From Nematostella vectensis (lineage: Eukaryota; Cnidaria; Anthozoa; Actiniaria; Edwardsiidae), in the NCBI RefSeq assembly GCF_932526225.1, contig NC_064035.1:12840566-12904565 (forward strand): a stretch of 64,000 nt of DNA, given 5' to 3'. Shown here piece by piece: positions 41,178-63,544 of the stretch (position 1 is the first letter of the stretch; the number at the start of each line of letters is the position of its first letter). The notes beneath the pieces are model-generated. The model searched no databases. It had not been told where the DNA came from and saw only the letters and a program-made list of their open reading frames with translations. The translations under genes were made by a program, and so were the position numbers.

Positions 41178-42203
41178 TTACACGCTGTCCTCTGCCTCAT
41201 TGTTCTCAGGATTCAAAGCATTGCGTGGCAATGGGGGAGTGGAACGATCAAAGCTGAAAGACGGAAGCCTGATGACTCGCTTGAAGTCTTTCTTGATCAG
41301 TGCGTAGAGAAGCGGGTTGACAATGGCTGTCGCAAAGCGCATGAACACTAAGACAACATCTGCCCAAAAAGGCTTTTTAAGTGCCTCAAGCTGCAAGTCG
41401 TTTCTGATGCCCTCCAAAAAATAGGTGAACCAACAGATTATGAAAGCGAGAAGCATTCCTGCGAAGGTGATGGCCGCTTTGCACTGGATCCTCTTCGCCC
41501 TAGTACGGCAAGATCTTTCCACGGAGCTATTCAGCTTCTTGATGTTTCTCGCTTGCCGTCGCAAGACAAGGAAGACGCTACTTAATGCGAATGCGATCAG
41601 GACTAGAGACATCAGCACAATACCTGCGAAGCAGATCAGATCGTAGACCAGGTCCTTCTTCAGCGTGCTATCTGTGGGGTCATTGGGGTTCTTCAAATCG
41701 ACCCAGGAGAGCTGGATAAAGGATGTGGCGGCAGAGAAGACCCATACCGATGTCAGGACAATACTGGTTCTCTTCTTTGTGATCCACAGCTTGTATTTCA
41801 TGGCGTGCACGATCATGATGTACCGCTCGAGGGTAACTACCAGTAGATGTAGGACAGTCGAGTAGGCAATGAAGCGCGACGTGATATCCATCGCCAGGCA
41901 AACCTTATGGTGGATATTGCAGGTTACGATAAGTGGGATGGCTAGAAGACCTGTCAGCAGATCCGAGGCAGCCAATGATGCTAGTGCAATATTAGTAGAC
42001 GTCTTGAGGTAGCGCCTACTCGCCACGAAGTATATCACAGAAGAGTTGGTGGCGATGATAAGCAGCGATAGAACAAGCAAGAACGAGAAGACAACGACGA
42101 AGGATGTGGGGATGCCGTAAGAGGAATCTGTAGAAGTTCTACTTCCGTTCTGAATCGTTGAGTTTGCAAGATTGAAGTGATGATGGGATGTTGAATTGTT
42201 CAT
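41178..42203 (-). CDS. Class A (rhodopsin-like) G protein-coupled receptor, intronless
   Basis: A single 341-residue frame with seven hydrophobic segments and an N terminus carrying three N-glycosylation sites (Asn 3, 14, 19) and no signal peptide. Class A marks: Asn53 in TM1, SLAASD with Asp81 in TM2, ERY at 126-128 at the end of TM3, Trp154 in TM4, CW at 257-258 in TM6 and NPLLY at 296-300 in TM7, then a KKDFK helix 8. TM5 and TM6 lack the usual prolines and the second extracellular loop has no cysteine for the common disulfide. That combination is known from the melanocortin/adenosine/cannabinoid/EDG (MECA) group, so a MECA-like receptor is my best guess; the ligand cannot be told. It would act at the plasma membrane. 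Neighbouring genes are intron-rich, so this one may descend from a retrocopy or an old intronless family. Confidence 0.9.
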   Translation of the reverse strand: MNNSTSHHHFNLANSTIQNGSRTSTDSSYGIPTSFVVVFSFLLVLSLLIIATNSSVIYFVASRRYLKTSTNIALASLAASDLLTGLLAIPLIVTCNIHHKVCLAMDITSRFIAYSTVLHLLVVTLERYIMIVHAMKYKLWITKKRTSIVLTSVWVFSAATSFIQLSWVDLKNPNDPTDSTLKKDLVYDLICFAGIVLMSLVLIAFALSSVFLVLRRQARNIKKLNSSVERSCRTRAKRIQCKAAITFAGMLLAFIICWFTYFLEGIRNDLQLEALKKPFWADVVLVFMRFATAIVNPLLYALIKKDFKRVIRLPSFSFDRSTPPLPRNALNPENNEAEDSV

Positions 42204-42680
42204 CTTGTAAAAGGCGGCTTCACTTCACTTGTGCGTCAGCTTACCGGTGCATCGCTACTTTTCACGGATGCGTTGTGCTTGGCTGAAATATTGATCATTT
42301 AACTGTTAAATAAAAAGTAAGGATTATATCAAGTATTGTGACTAGATGTTGATGATGACCCCATACCTCAATGATCTTACGTCGCTCCCTTTGGGATATT
42401 CCATTGTGCGTGTGTCCTGCTCGTAACATTGGCCAAATTTAAAAAAATAAAACATGAAACCGATGCTTAAGAGAATATTTTTAGTATTGCAGCAAGCCCC
42501 TAATCTGCTAGCCTAATGCCCTTCCCATTGGGACTCCGTCAGATGTCCCCCAGCACGACTGGGTTCAATTTGAACTTGGGGCCGCACAGGATAAAACTCT
42601 TCGCCTAAATTGAGCGATATGACGCATGGAGTCATAACATCCAACACAACTATTATGACGAAATATGTGTCATAGGACAT
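42204..42680. other. 5' flank of the GPCR gene
   Basis: Presumed promoter region of the minus-strand receptor. No TATA box or other recognisable element seen. Confidence 0.3.
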
Positions 42681-42800
42681 AGACAGACAAAACAAGTCGA
42701 ATGATTCCAACGTTTCATACTTTCAGTTCAACAGTGGCAGCTCTGTTGAACGAATGAAAGTAAAAGTCTGAAACGTTGTAATTTTCTGTTTTGTCTGTCT
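42681..42800. mobile_element. Foldback element of about 120 bp
   Basis: The outer arms AGACAGACAAAACA and TGTTTTGTCTGTCT are perfectly complementary. Inner arms (AACGTTTCATACTTTCA / TGAAAGTA..TGAAACGTT and GTTCAACAG / CTGTTGAAC) pair with small mismatches around a loop near 42736. No target duplication found. Possibly a MITE; family unknown. Confidence 0.6.
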
Positions 42801-43590
42801 TTCCTATATTTTTATACATATTCTCCAATCGGATACAGAGACGTCGCTGTTTAAGTTGTTTATCTTTTCGTTCAATTTTTCATAGGACTAAACACTAGCT
42901 AGCTTTAAGCTATGGCTCATTTACAAGAGGATGTTATCTAGCGAGACTTGATTTGACTTGAAAACGTAGATGCACACCTGATTCGAAGAAAGGTTCCGGT
43001 GGGTTGATAAGGTTATTAGACAAAACAGACAAAAACACAATGTTAATACATGTACACGGCCCGTGTATTTATTGCTATCCTTGGATACTATACCAACCTT
43101 ACCCAGACTCGTCTTGTAGCATTTGTTATATATATGTCTATACTATACATAATAGCGGAGCCAGCGCGGAGCTCCATAGGTATAGAAATATGGTAAGCTA
43201 TGGAGACTTGGTTTTGTGGTCATCGCGCGGTTACCCTGTGGTGTCACAAATCAGCCGGCCAGTAATCCAGCCGCGCAACTCTCAGGCCCCTCTCGGTCTT
43301 ACGCTTTTATGTGTTTTTAGTTCATTGTTCGTATGTTCACAGAAAAAAAGGCAGTATTAAATGAGAAAATATGCGGATCCAAATGGACTGAAGTCATTTA
43401 GGAACCGTTTTGTCTGAAGTACGAGTCGATAGTAAAATCTACCCTAGTATTCGTGAATCCCGCCCGTCGCAACAGCTAAAAAGAGGACTATAGAGGAGGA
43501 CTGTGGAGGATCTACACTACCATTGTATATTCATTCACGCCTAAATTTATGTAAGGAGATCCTGAGAAGAAAGGGCCTTGATGTTTGTTT
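42801..43590. other. Intergenic DNA between the GPCR and the 43.6-kb promoter
   Basis: No coding exon, RNA gene or repeat recognised. A 118-codon plus-strand frame at 43004-43360 shows no family features and I do not regard it as a gene. Confidence 0.3.
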
Positions 43591-43595
43591 TCAGC

Positions 43596-43603
43596 TATAA
43601 AAA
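43596..43603 (+). promoter_or_regulatory. TATA box of an unassigned promoter
   Basis: TATAAAAA within GCTATAAAAATC. About 30 bp downstream lies a plausible start region (TTGTGTCGACGAG), followed by an A-rich leader (AACAAAAGCGAACAACACAA) and a strong donor CCAAG|GTGAGT at 43708/43709. This is the only clear TATA-type promoter I see in the window. Confidence 0.45.
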
Positions 43604-43626
43604 TCATTCGCTTGTGTCGACGAGTT

Positions 43627-44555
43627 CCTTGCTAGCAGAAATTCGACAACTTCACAGTTTACAACAAAAGCGAACAACACAACAAAAAGCGAAAAAAAAA
43701 CTGCCAAGGTGAGTTTTAGACGACGATTTGTATTGAGAATATGAAAGTTATTTGTCTTTCATTATTGTGCTTTTATAATGCTCGTTTGTTCGTTTTTTTT
43801 TTTTCCATAACCAATCGCTCAGACTAAAACACCGTACCAGCTTTAGTTTGATGTCAAGATGCCATATCAAAGTCATATATCCTTGTATTGGTGTAAATAC
43901 GTAAATACTTACAAGTTCTATAAATTCAGGCGTATATTCCTTACGGTAAGTAAGAATTTAACGACAGAATACGTAGTAGTCTAGTTACTGTATCAATGCC
44001 ACTTAGCTTGTTGGATTTATACATTTGTTTCTAGAGTTTGCTTTGAGAATTCGTGGTCTAATCAAACATGTTGAGCATCACATCCTTTGATATTCTCCGT
44101 TCTCTCTATACTTTATTGATTGCGTTGAGATATTTAATGAAGGCTGACAAATATCATCCTGTCATATATTGCTAGAGAAGACCTTTCTTGTCTTTATATT
44201 CTGTGTATTTAGTCTTTTCAAAGATACAGCAATATTTTTTTCAACATTTCATAACTTTTAAGTTAAAACTTTAACTTTACAATAACAAAAGAATTTTCTC
44301 TTCCAAAATAAAAAAAACAAAATGCAATCCTTTTTGCCTATATTGTTTTTGCTTTTATATTGTCTGCATCTTGCATACTTCCTAATGTGTTTATTTATTT
44401 TTATTCAAATAGTTGCGGAAATTTAGTAAGGTTATAAATGGCATGATGAAAATATTGTTTTGAAAGAAAAAAAATAATTAAGTGTTTTCACTTTTATCTA
44501 GGTAAAACCAACCAAGGACTACCTGAGGGCCATGATTGATTCTAAAGGCTGGAAG
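43627..44555 (+). other. Possible leader exon and short second exon of an unknown gene
   Basis: A leader exon of roughly 43627-43708 would splice to an exon at 44502-44555 (acceptor TTTTATCTAG, donor AAG|GTATAA). The second exon has an ATG at 44532 reading M-I-D-S-K-G-W-K up to the donor. I cannot find convincing downstream exons, so the product is unknown and the model may be wrong. Confidence 0.25.
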
Positions 44556-44619
44556 GTATAATAATAGGCAAATATGAGGATAATATAGTAGGGGATTTCT
44601 TACTTTTATACAACAGTAT

Positions 44620-45860
44620 AAGTGTAATAGGTTTTTTAGAGCAAGATACTTGCTCTCAATGATAAATCTGTAAAGAAAACATTTATCTATCAACCTAAAG
44701 ATAATGAGGAAAGGGGAAATGTTAGGAGAGTGTTGTTGCATTATTGTTATTTTTTTATCAAAGATATACTCCCATTTCTTCCTTTTTTCTCTGCTGACTA
44801 TTTTTGTATGCAATTGATATTATTTGCTGTTTCCCCTCTGCACCCTAAATAAATTAAAATATGTTAGGTTTGAAATAAGACATTTTCTTTTAGCACTACT
44901 TTCAGTAATATCAAGGATTTTTTTTTTAGAATTTGCTTCCCAAGTAAATTTGTTCTTCTCCATTGCATTTAATTTTGGAGTAGCATTAGCATGTGTGGAT
45001 CCAGGGTTTCTATAAAACAGCAGGCCACCATGCTAAAGGGTGGGTGCACCAATATGTAATGCATGACTGTAATATCCTTGGTGATGGAGTATTACCAGTA
45101 TGTGATAGACAAAACTTCCATATGGCACCTGAGATGTATAACTATATTATTATATTTTTGGAATGCTGTTTCATTCATTATTTGTTTCTTTGCGAGGGCA
45201 AAGCTGGTCAGAATGTAGCTTTGATACAAGTTCTATACTTCTATAAAGGGAAGAGGTTTTTATTATATCAAAGTACTTAAATTATATAAAGATAACAACA
45301 AACTCGTGCTTTTTCAATAATAAATTTGTAAAGAAAACAGTTTTATATCAATCCTAAAGGTAATAGGGAAGGGAAAAATACTAGGAAATGGCTCAGTCAA
45401 GTTATTATTGCATTATTGTTATAAATGTTTTAGAATAGAGTAACATTTTGTTTAAATAGAGTCACGTTTCTCCATTTCTCCGCTCCCAATTGACTTTTTG
45501 TTTATTTGTATATTTATTCCTCTCTGCCCCCAACATAGATCAATGAACATGGTTTGGTTTGAAATTAGAAACTTTCAGTAATTTAGGATTTGCCTCCATT
45601 GCATTCATTTTTTAGTAGCCTGTATGGGTGGATCCAAAGTTTCTAAAAAAAGGCCAAAGGGTGGGTGCACCAATATGTAATGCATGTCAGGAGGTATATT
45701 TGTGGAGTTTAATTTCAACACATTCTTCTGAATAATCAGTTGCAGTACGTGAAAACTACAGTATGGCATCTAATTCTTTGGAATACTGTTACATCCTTGA
45801 TATATTCTTCACAAGGTCAAAGCTTGTTAGAATGCTATTTTGATAAAAAAAATATATAGA
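44620..45860 (+). repeat. Degenerate tandem duplication of about 650 bp
   Basis: Matching landmarks recur about 600-670 bp apart: AATCTGTAAAGAAAACA (44666) with AATTTGTAAAGAAAACAG (45323), TTGCATTATTGTTAT (near 44736 and 45407), and GGGTGGGTGCACCAATATGT (near 45038 and 45659). The two copies have many substitutions and indels, so the event is old. Probably repetitive non-coding DNA; no protein family seen. Confidence 0.6.
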
Positions 45861-46053
45861 TAGATAGTGGAGTTAAATGAGAGGGAAAATAAGAATTGAC
45901 CATTAGACTCCTGAAAATCATTCTCGTCAACTAAGACACCTAAACTTTGACAGCCTTTTTCACACCAAGGTTTAGTATTTGTTAACTTTCATACTGCATA
46001 TTTAATATTATTAAATGAGTGCTTGCTTGATACATTTGGAGGGGTCAATGCAA

Positions 46054-46310
46054 CAGACCCATACCGAGGATTTTTCTTGGGGGGGTGAGAAGTAAAAAAA
46101 AATAGACCTTATATTTCCGGGGGGGGAGTTCTCTGGTAAAATTCTGACCGCAAATTTGCAGTATCTCCAGGGGAGGTTTAATGTCGGATTTGGCTACATA
46201 CCAGAGTGAGTTTTATCTACAAATAATAGCACGTCTATTGAGAACCGAAAGTGTTCCTTTGGCCGTTGTGTGTGTGTGTGGGGGGGGGACCCCTCCTAGG
46301 TACGGGCCTG
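46054..46310. mobile_element. hAT-like MITE, copy 1
   Basis: Left end CAGACCCATACCGAGGATTT and right end GGTACGGGCCTG are inverted repeats. The interior (TTTGCAGTATCTCCA, GTCGGATTTGGCTAC) matches the element at 52764-53125. Flanks TGCAA and TACAA may be a decayed short target duplication. Superfamily is uncertain. Confidence 0.55.
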
Positions 46311-48319
46311 TACAATTCATAATGACATGGCAGTAAAAAATGACTTTTTTAATCTACTTAAAAAAAACATTTTAAAGACACCTAGATCCCCCTAAATTAC
46401 CCCTATCAGTCAACACAAAAAGGTATCAAACGCTGGCTCCGCATTTAGGCAGTGCCTAAATCTGTATATTACGCTAAGGAATGGACTATTGACCACCATT
46501 TAACAACAAAAAAACGGCTGAGCTAGAAAATTCCAAAACCACGCCATTTTCACACATTGCCGGAGAGGAGGTGTGCAAAATGGTTTTTATTTTTATCGCG
46601 CGTAAAAAGAAAAAAAAAACAGTTCGCAAACAAGAAAACGGAATAAAAGAGCTTTTATCTACAATTGCAATGACTTTTGAACAACTTCAATTTAATCCAT
46701 TAAAGGACAGTGCATAAACGCTTATTTGATCAGATCGAGATGGTGCACAACCCTTCTTATCAATCTCGATATAAGAAGTAAGAACTTACTCTTCGATTTT
46801 TTTTTTAAGCATAAGGTTTGCTCATTACAAATAGTTGGCGGTCTTTTTTTGTTTTCAGACCCACATACCTTTTATGTCACATCGATTTTCATTAAAAAAG
46901 TATGGAATCGACCACCAAATAAGGCACTAAGCCCAAGAAAGCCAAATATGAGATAAATATATTGGGGTCTCAAAAGGGAGGCAAAGGGACAACAAAGAAT
47001 TGCTTTTCGTGAATATTTCACGGGTAACCACTAGTTGTTTATAATGATATGGTTTAATAGCCGTGCGTACATTATAAAATAAAATCGTAAAGTAAAATAA
47101 AATAACTCTGGGATGTCTAAAAACAGAAAGAAAATGATAAAAATCAAAAAAAAAAAATTAACACTGGACTGGATTGTGCAAGCTAGACAAGTTTTTTTGT
47201 TTTTAAATGATGACGTCATTGAAGAACATATGGCCTGCAAGAGTATCGCGCGCTTTTGCGAGGGGAAAATTCAAATTTGGGTCAATAACGTCTTTGAATT
47301 CCATATAGCGGATAGTAGAGAAACACGTTCGAGAAAGGAAATTGTTGAAAAAGCACTCTTGGAGAAAAAGTAGCTTTAGAGAAAAAGTTATAATGAATCA
47401 GAGAGTCCATTTTTTCACAATTTCATAATTCGATTACGAAGGTTTGGAATGTCTTGTTGCTGAAGTAGACATGTAAAAAAACAAGGTAAGAAAATAAGTG
47501 CTGCTCGATTTATTATTGAAATATAGATATCAGTTTTTAAAACTATTACAGTCGTGCGTCAGACAAAACCGACAAAACGAGAATCAATTGAATTCGAATG
47601 AGACAGGGCTAAAAGCTTGCCGAGGCGAAACAGGAAAAAGTGTGAATTAACCACCAACTCGTGGAAAAGTGAAAAATTAAGAACATTCACTTTGTTAAAA
47701 AAGGTAAAAATAAAGCAAATTTATTAGTTGGTGCGCTAAAAGGTAAACGACTAAGTCCGATGAATTTAGGCCATTTTGATTACCCATGTCCTGTCCAAAA
47801 AAGAAGGGCACGAAATCTTGTAGGTAATCTACTCGTGAAAATAGGCAATTTAGCATCCAACTTTGAAGATGGCCTAAGAGGCCTAAACGAGTGAGCATTG
47901 TTGCAAGAATGTATCAAAATATCATTAATCTGTGGAAACGGTGTGAAGTTGTTGAATATTTGAATGGATTCGCTTACCAGATTTGGTGCCAAATCGAGTC
48001 GACAGTAGAGACAACTGACTTGACTGACAAAAACACCAGCCTTCTAATGAAGCTTGCTGTGGATTAATGCACCAATCAAAGTGCTGTCTGGGTGCAGAAC
48101 AAACAAAGACCTCTTCCTGTAACTTGTGCGCTCTGCTGAATTTTCCGGCAATTGGTATTCAAATTTGAATAATTTTTACCTCAAAGTCAGGAACTGTTTA
48201 TTAATTGGCGAAGCATGTTATGGTCATTTTTGGGACCGTTTGGGGCCGTTTTTATAAACAACGCAAGGAGAGCAATCGATATATCATTTGCTATCATCGT
48301 GTTTGACAAAATTAAGTGA

Positions 48320-48320
<1 letters not shown>
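46311..48320. other. Intergenic DNA with two unassigned open frames
   Basis: Two plus-strand frames look less random than their surroundings but I recognise neither: 47113-47373 (86 codons, basic start, then WIVQARQVFLFLNDDVIEEH) and a frame ending at 47893 that contains NLGHFDYPCPVQKRRARNLV. They could be eroded transposon coding sequence or exons of an unknown gene. There is no RNA gene in the stretch that I can see. Confidence 0.25.
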
Positions 48321-48394
<74 letters not shown>

Positions 48395-48530
48395 GAGAGA
48401 GAGAGAGAGAGAGAGGGAGGAAGGAAGGGAGGGAGGGAGGGAGAGAGACAGACAGACAGAGAGACAGACAGACAGAGAGACAGACAGAGAGACAGACAGA
48501 GAGAGACAGAGAGACAGAGAGAGAGAGACA

Positions 48531-48608
<78 letters not shown>

Positions 48609-48684
48609 GACAGAGAGAGAGAGGGAGAGAGAGAGACAGAGGAGAGAGAGAGAGAGACAGAGAAAGAGGGGGAGGGAGAGGGAT
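48321..48684 (+). repeat. GA-rich microsatellite
   Basis: (GA)n with interspersed GGAGGGAGG and GACAGACAGA blocks. Open frames on both strands (Arg/Glu and Ser/Leu repeats, up to 138 codons) are simple-repeat translations. Confidence 0.97.
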
Positions 48685-51234
48685 AAGGACGGGAATGATG
48701 ATTGATGATTTATTTTTAAATCATACACCTGGTATGCAAATTATAGTTTGTATTCATCTCAACGTTCCCTCTTATGTAAGAAAGCATGACTGTATTCCCC
48801 TTGGGGTGTAAAGCAACTCCAGCAATATCGCTATAAAAGCTTTAAACAACCGGTTTGAGGTAAGCCTTTTGTGTGTCTTCTATTTAAAAATAGGATATTT
48901 GAGAACATACTAGAAAAGGAAGATAGATGGTAAAATTTAGTTAAATTTACATGAAATTCCACCTGCCTTTATATAATATAAACTGCAACCTTTCAGACGA
49001 TATATGTTAATATCAATAACACGTTTTCTACTAGATAGATGCATACAATTTGAATGGCGGGCTTTAACCTAAAGCACCAAGAACCGCCCTATTAACTAAG
49101 TCCTTTGAAGGGGCCAAAATACCAAGCGTAAAATATGATGAATTAGATTGAAATAAGCCACCACCACTTTATTACAGCCCACCTCCCCTTCCCTAAGAGC
49201 TCCCACCCTCTTTTAAGAAAAAAAAAGACTGTCCAAGAAATTTGCCTGCATAAATCAGACCAACATTTCAATGAGTCGGATGAGCCACCGGAAGTGTAGA
49301 TCAATTGGACTGGACATGGTTCCCAACTCCAGTCCAGTCCATTCTCTTTGTCCATAACAACATACTAAAAAAAGCCATTTTTGACTACTGCAAGTGGTGG
49401 TTTGTGTTTACACAATTGTTATGACGTCAACTGGGTAACGTACTTCAGTAGGTATTTATGCAGGATTTTCTCAAGCTACAAGATGAAAAAAAGAATGATG
49501 TGCAAAATTTATTTCAATAAAAAAGCCTTTATTTTTTATGCAGTTATTTAGAAGTACAAAACTTGATTTCTTGAGTAAAATTCTTCCAGCTAGCGCAGGT
49601 AGTGCTCATGCCATTGTCATGACAACAGTGTAGTTGTGTTATTAGACTTGTTTTATTAGTGTTTTTATGAGTGGAGGCCAAGGTGTGTAGCTGGCCACCT
49701 TAGAACGTCCTCAGGGAATTTGCTTTGAGTTTCTAGTATTGCAGTTCCCTTTGCACTGTCCTAAAGGCACTGGGCAAACACACAGCCGATGAATTCTAAG
49801 CACATGTTTTGGGTGTGTTTTTTTTTATTTGTTTATGCTTTTCTTTTGATTTTGATCGATTGTAAAGCGATATAATCGACGCTAATAAACTCTTGTACCA
49901 TTAACATGCAGGGTGTAGCTAATGTTCTTGCACTTTGTTGATTAATTGTTAGATAAAAAAAAAGTGCAGATTCTACTGACAAACGAACACGAATCGGAAC
50001 AAACTTTTCAAACATGGTGTTGAACGTGACGATAATAACTTGCTTAAACAGCGCTTTGCGGTATGGGACATTTTCTGTATCCTGTGTGCAGCACAGAAAA
50101 TTTAGAACAGAACAGAAAAGAACAGAAAATTCAAAAGACTGTTTTTCTTATCGGTATTGAACTCCGTTTAAAAAAGAAACCTCTCAAATAAGGCAACATT
50201 CGTTTAGTCTTTTGTCTCAATTTAGATAATCGATCTATGTGTTAATAAATGCAGTGCTCTAGCTCTTTCGAATTCTCTCCTGAAATTATATTTAAAAACA
50301 ACAACAAGAAAAATGGGTAGCAATACAGTTGTAGCTGCGTGGAGGATAACTATTGGGTCGGTCTTCCTTTAACTCCTAATGACACCACTTTTCGGTGAGA
50401 GATATATTACCAACACAACGCTCAAGGATTTAATAGAACATCTCATTGGTTACGCACGAAGATCCCGGATGTCTCCTGGTGCGCAAAACAAACGAACAGC
50501 CGTCCTTTTTCTAGCGACAAATTTAGCAACAAAGATTAAAAAATACCGAAAATGCTCGTTTTACTCCTCAGCTTCCAAAAAGCGCCCCTTCTTGAATGAT
50601 CGCCCCTCCCTCAAACAAAATGTAGGTCGAGCTTTTGTTTTGGTATTTTTTTTTTTGATATTTCGCGACACTTTTTATTCGCTATTTTTGGGCAATAAAA
50701 TCGAGCAAAAAAAGTGAAATTCGAATGTGTAATAATCAACTACTGTGGCAAAGAGTATTATTCTATTTGTGGCATAATGCTTAGTCTTCTTTGCTAACCC
50801 GTGTTATGTATGGGAACCCTGTGTACATCCGGGACCTGCAATGGTCCGCCAACTTGAGATGAAACATGTTTGAATGTGTTGAGGTGCATTCAGACGCTGT
50901 TTACTTATCCCTCTTTTGACACCATCACTCGGCGTGCTAGACTAAACCTAATACAAAACTACTAACTGAAAATGCAAAAACAAACAAAAACTTGCCTTGG
51001 CTAAATTCTGTTCCTCGTTTGAATATGTTCTGATGCCGAAAATATCAATTTTATAAGTTGCTGGGAAAAAGATATCTGTTCCTTTTTCCCAGGAGGGACA
51101 TTCTTTTTTTTTCCCAGCCAGCAGTGGTTAGGCATTTTAGCACATGAATAATTGCCCGTATAACCGATCGGGACGATATTTTTTCCCCAAGCATCCGCTC
51201 CAGCGCCCATTAAAATATTCCCAGCACAACTAGG
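48685..51234. other. Intergenic DNA
   Basis: No gene, RNA gene or tandem array recognised. A GCGCCCCTT-containing patch near 50580 resembles the interior of the MITE at 6199 but no ends are visible. Confidence 0.35.
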
Positions 51235-51237
51235 GTT

Positions 51238-52160
51238 TTGTCTGAGTATGTACGTCCCCATGGGGGTATCCCTCAGGGCACTAAAATCGCGCCTCTCTTA
51301 TTTGCCGTCTTAGTAAACAGATTAGTAGATAACTGGCCGTATAGGGTAAAATATGTTGATGATACCACTATTTATGAGGTTGTACCAAGATGCTCGCCTA
51401 GTTACCTTCCTTTTATCGCTAATGAAATCTGTGGGTTTGCAACACAATGCGGCATGCGATTAAATCCTAGCAAGTGTAGGGAGCTAGTAATTAATTTCCT
51501 AAAATATCAACCATCTCCCACATGTGCACTCAATTTAATGGGCTCAACTATCAAAAGGGTTACCTGCTACAAGTTTCTTGGAGTTTTCATTAGTCATGAC
51601 CTGTCTTGGAATAATCATGTAGAACACGTGTTCAGTAAGGCAAATAAGCGCCTGTACGCGTTAAGACTTCTCAAAAAGGCTGGCTTATCAGTACATGATT
51701 TGTGTACTATTTATTGCGCGCTCATAAGGTCTGTACTCGAGTATGCGTCGCCGGTGTGGGCTGCTCTACCGGAATACCTATCTGAGCACCTGGAGTCTAT
51801 ACAGAAAAGAGCTTTAAAAATCATTCTAAGGCACGAATATACGAGCTATAGTAGTGCCCTTGCCTCAACGTCTCTCCAATTTTTGTCTGAGAGAAGGGAT
51901 GAAGCATGTCGGAAATTTATGGCAAGAGCTAAAACTGTTGAACCCTTAAAATCTGTGGTTAATAACATGACAACTGTCCAACATGGATATAATTTGAGAT
52001 CAGGAAATGAGAAAATAATAGGACCGCAAGCTAAAACTTGTAGGTTTAGAGATTTTGTGACTGTGCGCTATTGTTAGTTTCTGTGTGACGACCTCTCACT
52101 TGTAATTCAGCCATGATAGCTGCAATGGTGTAGAAATAAACATATATTATTATAGTACTA
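51238..52160 (+). mobile_element. 5'-truncated non-LTR retrotransposon (RT C-terminal half)
   Basis: A 279-codon uninterrupted frame (51238-52077) begins inside the reverse transcriptase: GIPQGTKIAPLLFAV is the conserved thumb-side motif, YVDDTTI is the catalytic YxDD motif, then CYKFLGVFI and the connection region ending in SVLEYASPVW and LESIQKRALKII. These are typical of CR1/L2/jockey-type LINEs. The N-terminal RT part and the endonuclease are absent, as expected from 5' truncation at insertion. After the stop lies a short tail with ATAAACATATATTATTATAG. Since the frame is intact the insertion is probably recent, but it cannot transpose by itself. Exact ends and target duplication were not resolved. 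Confidence 0.88.
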
Positions 52161-52763
52161 CATAAATTTGCGGGCAGAACCATTCGGAAACTTTTTTTCT
52201 CAGGGGTCTAACATCTTCCCAGCCAGCAAAAAACGGGCTGCGAAACATACATTTTGCGGAACGTTTTATGCCAAGGGCATAAAGTCAGCCCTTACCTTGC
52301 GGTTTGATGTACTTTGTATAAATGGGGTGGGTCAACAGGCGGCGTTTCACCTACCCCGAAGATACATCTCTGATTCCATGCTTTCTCCGCAGAGTTCAGA
52401 ATAATGATATTCTACTATAACAATATAGTTGAGGTTTTGCGGGCATATATATCTTTTGGCCCGACTCAGGTTCATTTTCATTTAAAGAAGCAAGCAAACT
52501 TTAAAGCGGGCTCAAATGTATTTTAGCCCACTGATTTTATTCATTTTAGTCTTTAAAATGACAACAATGCCCTATAAAGTTATTATACTAACTCTTACAG
52601 TACTCCATACTGATGGATATGGGGACTAAATACAAATGTACATATATGGAGAACATTGATAAATGATTATAATAACGACAACAGCACAAAGATAATATAA
52701 AAATACCTCACTGGGGGTAGTGCGGGTCAAAAGGTAGCATTACAGCTGTTCAAAGCTACATCT
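52161..52763. other. Intergenic DNA 3' of the retrotransposon
   Basis: No gene or array recognised. Confidence 0.3.
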
Positions 52764-53125
52764 CAGGCCCGTACCCAGGATTTTTCTTGGAGGGGTGCGA
52801 AATCCGAAAAAGTTGACCTAATTTTTCTAGGGGGAGGTGGGGGGGAGAAAGGGAGTGAGTTTTCTGCTAAAAATAAAAACCTGAACAAAAAGGGATTTTT
52901 TATGTTTGCAGTATCTCCACGGGACGTTTATTGTCGGATTTGGCTACAAATAAAGTCTGACATTTGGATTAGTGACATACCAGAGTGATCTAGCTTATGC
53001 TTTATAGTTTTGTCTACAAATAGCATGTCTATTGTGAACCAAATGTGGACTTTCGGCCGCTGTGAGGGGGGTGCGTTCGCACCCCTTCCCCTTCACCCCC
53101 CCCCTTCCCCCTGGGTACGGGCCTG
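52764..53125. mobile_element. hAT-like MITE, copy 2, in the RTK 3' flank
   Basis: Left end CAGGCCCGTACCCAGGATTT and right end CTGGGTACGGGCCTG are clear terminal inverted repeats. The interior matches copy 1 at 46054. It lies 54 bp beyond the stop codon of the minus-strand RTK gene and, read on that strand, contains an AATAAA at about 52927, so it may supply or sit within the 3' untranslated region. No clean target duplication (CATCT and TATCT at the sides). Confidence 0.6.
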
Positions 53126-53179
53126 TATCTAAAATCTTATGCTTGCTCCGTAACTAGCGAATAGTGTCCAAATGGTATT

Positions 53180-63491
<10,312 letters not shown>

Positions 63492-63544
63492 CTATAGATG
63501 AAAAGTCTTAGTTGTGCAATAACTTATGTGCGTATGATCAGATA

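Noticed and set aside
42560-42590. tRNA-like GGGTTCAATTTGAA near 42570
   Set aside because: No A box at proper distance and no cloverleaf pairing.
45001-45280. 95-codon plus-strand frame at 44993-45280
   Set aside because: It lies in one copy of a decayed duplication and is not open in the other copy.
48288-48728. Open frames of up to 138 codons on both strands
   Set aside because: Simple GA/CT repeat encoding Arg-Glu or Ser-Leu runs.
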